Shown piece by piece: positions 14,508 through 16,604 of a stretch of 16,604 bases of DNA (the stretch's first letter is position 1; the number at the start of each line of letters is the position of its first letter). Source of the stretch: Chloroflexota bacterium (GTDB taxonomy: Bacteria; Chloroflexota; UBA11872); contig JAPPFO010000042.1 of NCBI GenBank assembly GCA_028875175.1, positions 1,827-18,430 on the forward strand, read 5' to 3'. The notes under the pieces were generated by a model. It was not told where the DNA came from. It ran no database searches and worked only from the letters and a program-made list of their open reading frames with translations. A program made the translations under genes and the position numbers.

Positions 14508-14547
14508 AACCGGCCGGCGCCGGGTGGCGCCGGCCGGTTGGTTTTTT
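14508..14547 (+). terminator. Intrinsic terminator with perfect 14-bp stem (copy 2)
   Basis: AACCGGCCGGCGCC (14508-14521), loop GGGT, and GGCGCCGGCCGGTT (14526-14539) pair perfectly. GG and T6 (14542-14547) follow. This is a classic Rho-independent terminator for the first solute-binding protein gene, placed 137 bases after its stop codon. Confidence 0.88.
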
Positions 14548-14624
14548 GGCGGGCAGGTTCCGAAGACCCGCGCCGGGGCTGGCGTCTGGCCTCGAGTTGA
14601 CAAGCCGGCCGGCGTCGTGTCCTG

Positions 14625-14667
14625 GGTTCAAGCGCCGTTAGCCGCCGGATTCGGCGGAGCCTGAACC
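14625..14667. promoter_or_regulatory. Two-part dyad abutting the promoter of gene 2
   Basis: An outer pair GGTTCA (14625-14630) / TGAACC (14662-14667) encloses an inner hairpin CCGCCG-GATT-CGGCGG (14642-14657). The outer arm ends directly at the -35 hexamer. It could be an operator or a weak hairpin stopping upstream transcription. The promoter of gene 1 lacks it. Confidence 0.35.
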
Positions 14668-14696
14668 TTGACCCAAATCCGTACGCTGGTTAGGCT
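14668..14696 (+). promoter_or_regulatory. Sigma70-type promoter of solute-binding protein gene 2
   Basis: TTGACC (14668-14673) and TAGGCT (14691-14696) are 17 bases apart. Both hexamers, the position relative to the start codon, and the CTACTTTC and CTTGAAGTGGCG blocks downstream parallel the promoter of the first paralogue. Confidence 0.6.
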
Positions 14697-14804
14697 GCGC
14701 TACTTTCCCGCCCTTGAAGTGGCGAGGCTTGCCTGCCGGGTTCGCTAGACGCGGCTTGGGGCCTCGTTGGACGGGGGCCGGCCGAGAGGGAGGCATCGCG
14801 GAAC

Positions 14805-16484
14805 ATGATTACTCGAAGGCAGTTGCTTCGAAGGGGCGGGACCGCCGCCTTGGGGATTTCCGGCGCCGTAGCGCTGGCCGCTTGCGGCGAGACGCAGGTT
14901 GTCACCAAGGAAGTCCCCGTTGAGCGGGTCGTCGTCAAGGAAGTCCCGGTCGAGAAGATCGTCACGCAGCAGGTTGAGAAAATCGTCACGCAAGAGGTCG
15001 TGAACGTCGTCCGCGAGGAAGTTCCGGTTGAGAAGGTCGTTGAGGTTCAGAAGGTCGTCGAGAAGGTCGTCACGCAGGAAGTTGAGAAGGTTGTCGAAGT
15101 CGAGAGGGTCGTCGAGGTTGAGAAGGTTGTCGAGGTCGAGGCCATGCCGCAGCGCCCGCGCGCGGTCATTCGCCTGGCCAACGACCACTCCTCCGGCGCT
15201 CGCGGCGCGGCGATGAACTGGGCGCTGGAGAAATTCCACCAGGAGTTCCCCCACATCGCCATCAAGTTCGAGCCGCAGGACCACCTGTACGTGGACTCGT
15301 TCTCGATCCACATCGCCGCCGGCACGCAGGCCGAACTGGCCCTGCTGGACGGTGGGTTCTTCAACACCTGGGTGCACCGAGGCGGTTTCGCGCGCATCGA
15401 CGGCGCGCTGAGCAAGCATCCGGATTGGGATCCCTCCAAGTGGTACGCCCCGCCGGACGAAATGACGGTCGGTCAGTTCGACGACGACCGGGCCTCCCGC
15501 CCCGCCCCGCACACCACGGGATACGGTGGGGTCGCCCAGTTTGGGATGCCATATCAGGGCAACATCAACGGGAAGATCTTCAACTTCACACTGCTGGAGG
15601 AGAAGGGCATTCCCATGCCTGTGGAGGGCTCGTTCCACCTGGAGCGCGAGGCCTGGGACCTGTACATGCAAGCCTCAGACCCTGAGGCAGGCACCTGGGG
15701 TCTGCGGATGGCGTCCAATGCCTGGATCGTCTGGGGCAGCTGGGCGCGCGCCTTGCAAAACAGCGGGAATCACATGTACCGCGCCCCCGACCAGTTGCAC
15801 TGGGACATCTTCAATGACGGCGGCGACCGGGGCTTTGCCTACGCGGTCAACAGCGTGCAGGCGGACGCCGTAGCACCGCCGTTTGACCAGCTCCAGCAGA
15901 TCGCCGGGGAGTTCGGAGACCCGTTCTCGGCCGGCAAGATGGCCACGTACTGGACCGGTGGCGGCGTCGGCGGAACCATTCCGCGGATCAAGGACCGCTT
16001 TTCCTGGGGTCTTGGCCCCATCGAGGAAGGCGACCGTGGCGGGGCGCCACACCACTTCACCAACCAGGGCCAGTACTGCACGGCCACGGCCGAAAGGAAT
16101 GGCCTGATCGAGGAGTGCGCCGAGACCCTGCTGTTCTTCGCGGGTCCGCAGGTGCAGGGCCGCATCGCCATCGACCGCGGCTCGCTGCCCATGCTCAAGA
16201 CCGTGATCGAGTCCGACGAGTTCAAGGCCGGGCCGCCCGAAAACCACGGGTACTACAAGACCTGGATGGACAAGACGGATCATCACCACTGGCAGAACGG
16301 CCACCCCAACTGGTGGGAGTGGTACGAGTCCTTCCGTGCGGCCGACCCGCCCTTCATCGGCGACATGTCGATCGACGAGGGTATGCAGCACATCATCAAC
16401 ACCTCCGACCGTGTTCTTGAGAACACCAAGGAGGAGTACGACGAGTGGAAGGCCTGGATCGACGCGCTGCCGCCTACGGCCTAA
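14805..16484 (+). CDS. Tat-exported lipoprotein solute-binding protein with V/E/K stalk, copy 2
   Basis: This 559-residue paralogue of the preceding gene has the same layout: Tat signal TRRQLLRR, lipobox LAAC with Cys27, a Val/Glu/Lys stalk to about residue 117, and a family 1-type binding domain. Matching landmarks are GTQAELALLDGGFF, GEFGDPFSAGKMA, ETLLFFAGPQVQGRIAIDRG and HPNWWEWYESFR. The stalk has a slightly different unit order (KVVEKVVTQEVEKVVEVER). At DNA level the first 250 or so bases are close to identical to copy 1, with mostly synonymous changes, while the binding domain is clearly more diverged. The two probably share a membrane partner or anchoring role but may bind different ligands. 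It has its own promoter and a terminator-like hairpin after the stop. No transporter permease follows before the window ends. Confidence 0.88.
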   Translation: MITRRQLLRRGGTAALGISGAVALAACGETQVVTKEVPVERVVVKEVPVEKIVTQQVEKIVTQEVVNVVREEVPVEKVVEVQKVVEKVVTQEVEKVVEVERVVEVEKVVEVEAMPQRPRAVIRLANDHSSGARGAAMNWALEKFHQEFPHIAIKFEPQDHLYVDSFSIHIAAGTQAELALLDGGFFNTWVHRGGFARIDGALSKHPDWDPSKWYAPPDEMTVGQFDDDRASRPAPHTTGYGGVAQFGMPYQGNINGKIFNFTLLEEKGIPMPVEGSFHLEREAWDLYMQASDPEAGTWGLRMASNAWIVWGSWARALQNSGNHMYRAPDQLHWDIFNDGGDRGFAYAVNSVQADAVAPPFDQLQQIAGEFGDPFSAGKMATYWTGGGVGGTIPRIKDRFSWGLGPIEEGDRGGAPHHFTNQGQYCTATAERNGLIEECAETLLFFAGPQVQGRIAIDRGSLPMLKTVIESDEFKAGPPENHGYYKTWMDKTDHHHWQNGHPNWWEWYESFRAADPPFIGDMSIDEGMQHIINTSDRVLENTKEEYDEWKAWIDALPPTA

Positions 16485-16532
16485 GCGCCAGACCTTCGTC
16501 CGACTTCTCGGGCGAGAGACCGTCGGGCCCGG

Positions 16533-16559
16533 CCCCCCCCGGGCGCCGGGGGGGGTTTT
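16533..16559 (+). terminator. Terminator-like hairpin after solute-binding protein gene 2
   Basis: Eight C (16533-16540) can pair with eight G (16548-16555) around GGGCGCC, followed by T4. The position, 49 bases after the stop, suits an intrinsic terminator. The homopolymer stem and the run-rich sequence that follows to 16604 make the exact bases doubtful. Confidence 0.5.
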
Positions 16560-16604
16560 GGCCCCGGCCCCCCGGTTGGGGGGGCGGGGTGGGGCATTGC
16601 CCGG

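Larger units (their letters stand above)
14368..14582. repeat. Tandem duplication of a ~108 bp terminator module
   Basis: Two copies of one module lie head to tail, 14368-14475 and 14476 to about 14582. Each starts CTAGGG, contains the palindrome GCGCCC-W-GGGCGC (centres 14384 and 14492, exactly 108 apart) and CGCAA, then a GC-rich stem and a T6 run. Copy 1 overlaps the stop codon of solute-binding gene 1. Copy 1 is degenerate in its stem and full of C or G runs where copy 2 has mixed bases. Confidence 0.8.
14372..14804 (+). other. 433-bp intergenic region between the two solute-binding protein genes
   Basis: No gene is supported here. From left to right it holds the two terminator modules (to about 14582), about 40 bp with nothing I recognise, an interrupted dyad (14625-14667), the promoter (14668-14696), and a leader of about 108 bp with the conserved blocks. 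GGGAGG 11 bases before the ATG at 14805 serves as ribosome binding site. Confidence 0.7.

Overview
The window is GC-rich bacterial DNA. It carries 12 solidly supported protein genes, one more repeat-rich protein of unknown function, and one tRNA gene. I see no phage genes, insertion sequence, integron or CRISPR array. Gene content best fits a member of the Chloroflexota, possibly an uncultivated environmental lineage. The main clue is the pair of Tat-exported lipoprotein solute-binding proteins with long Val/Glu/Lys-rich stalks (VVxxEVPVEK-type repeats), a style I associate with that phylum. The c-di-AMP receptor-like proteins also fit a Gram-positive-type or Chloroflexota signalling repertoire. 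The taxonomic call is an inference from protein style, not from a marker gene. Both ends of the window (about 1-35 and 16520-16604) are G/C homopolymer-rich and may be contig ends.

Left part (108-9599), all on the minus strand. Read in transcription order from the right, it starts with an SRPBCC/polyketide-cyclase-like protein, a tetratricopeptide-repeat protein and a flavin-dependent halogenase-like protein. The last two overlap by ATGA. After a 102 bp gap come an inosine/uridine-type nucleoside hydrolase and a nucleotidyltransferase, again overlapping by ATGA. Next are an exported protein with four tandem 87-residue repeats and a Pro-Glu-Pro-Thr linker, and a class I aminotransferase. The first three genes look like one operon for oxidation or halogenation of a bulky substrate. 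The halogenase-like protein ends in a segment resembling PqqD / RiPP-recognition winged helices, which would be an unusual fusion.

Middle part (9744-12516). tRNA-Glu(UUC) is on the plus strand, facing a small cupin on the minus strand. A plus-strand set follows: a DUF4202 protein, then two tandem PstA/DarA-like putative c-di-AMP receptors. The second receptor has substitutions at positions expected to contact the nucleotide. A DUF6807 (PmoA-like) protein converges on them from the minus strand.

Right part (12517-16604). Two paralogous extracellular solute-binding lipoproteins are each preceded by a recognisably similar sigma70-type promoter plus leader. They are separated by a 108 bp tandemly duplicated terminator region. 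One terminator copy is a textbook hairpin; the other is degenerate and rich in C/G runs, which could be real decay or a sequencing/assembly artefact. The two genes are nearly identical in DNA over the signal peptide and stalk but much more diverged in the binding domain. No permease or ATPase gene lies in the window.
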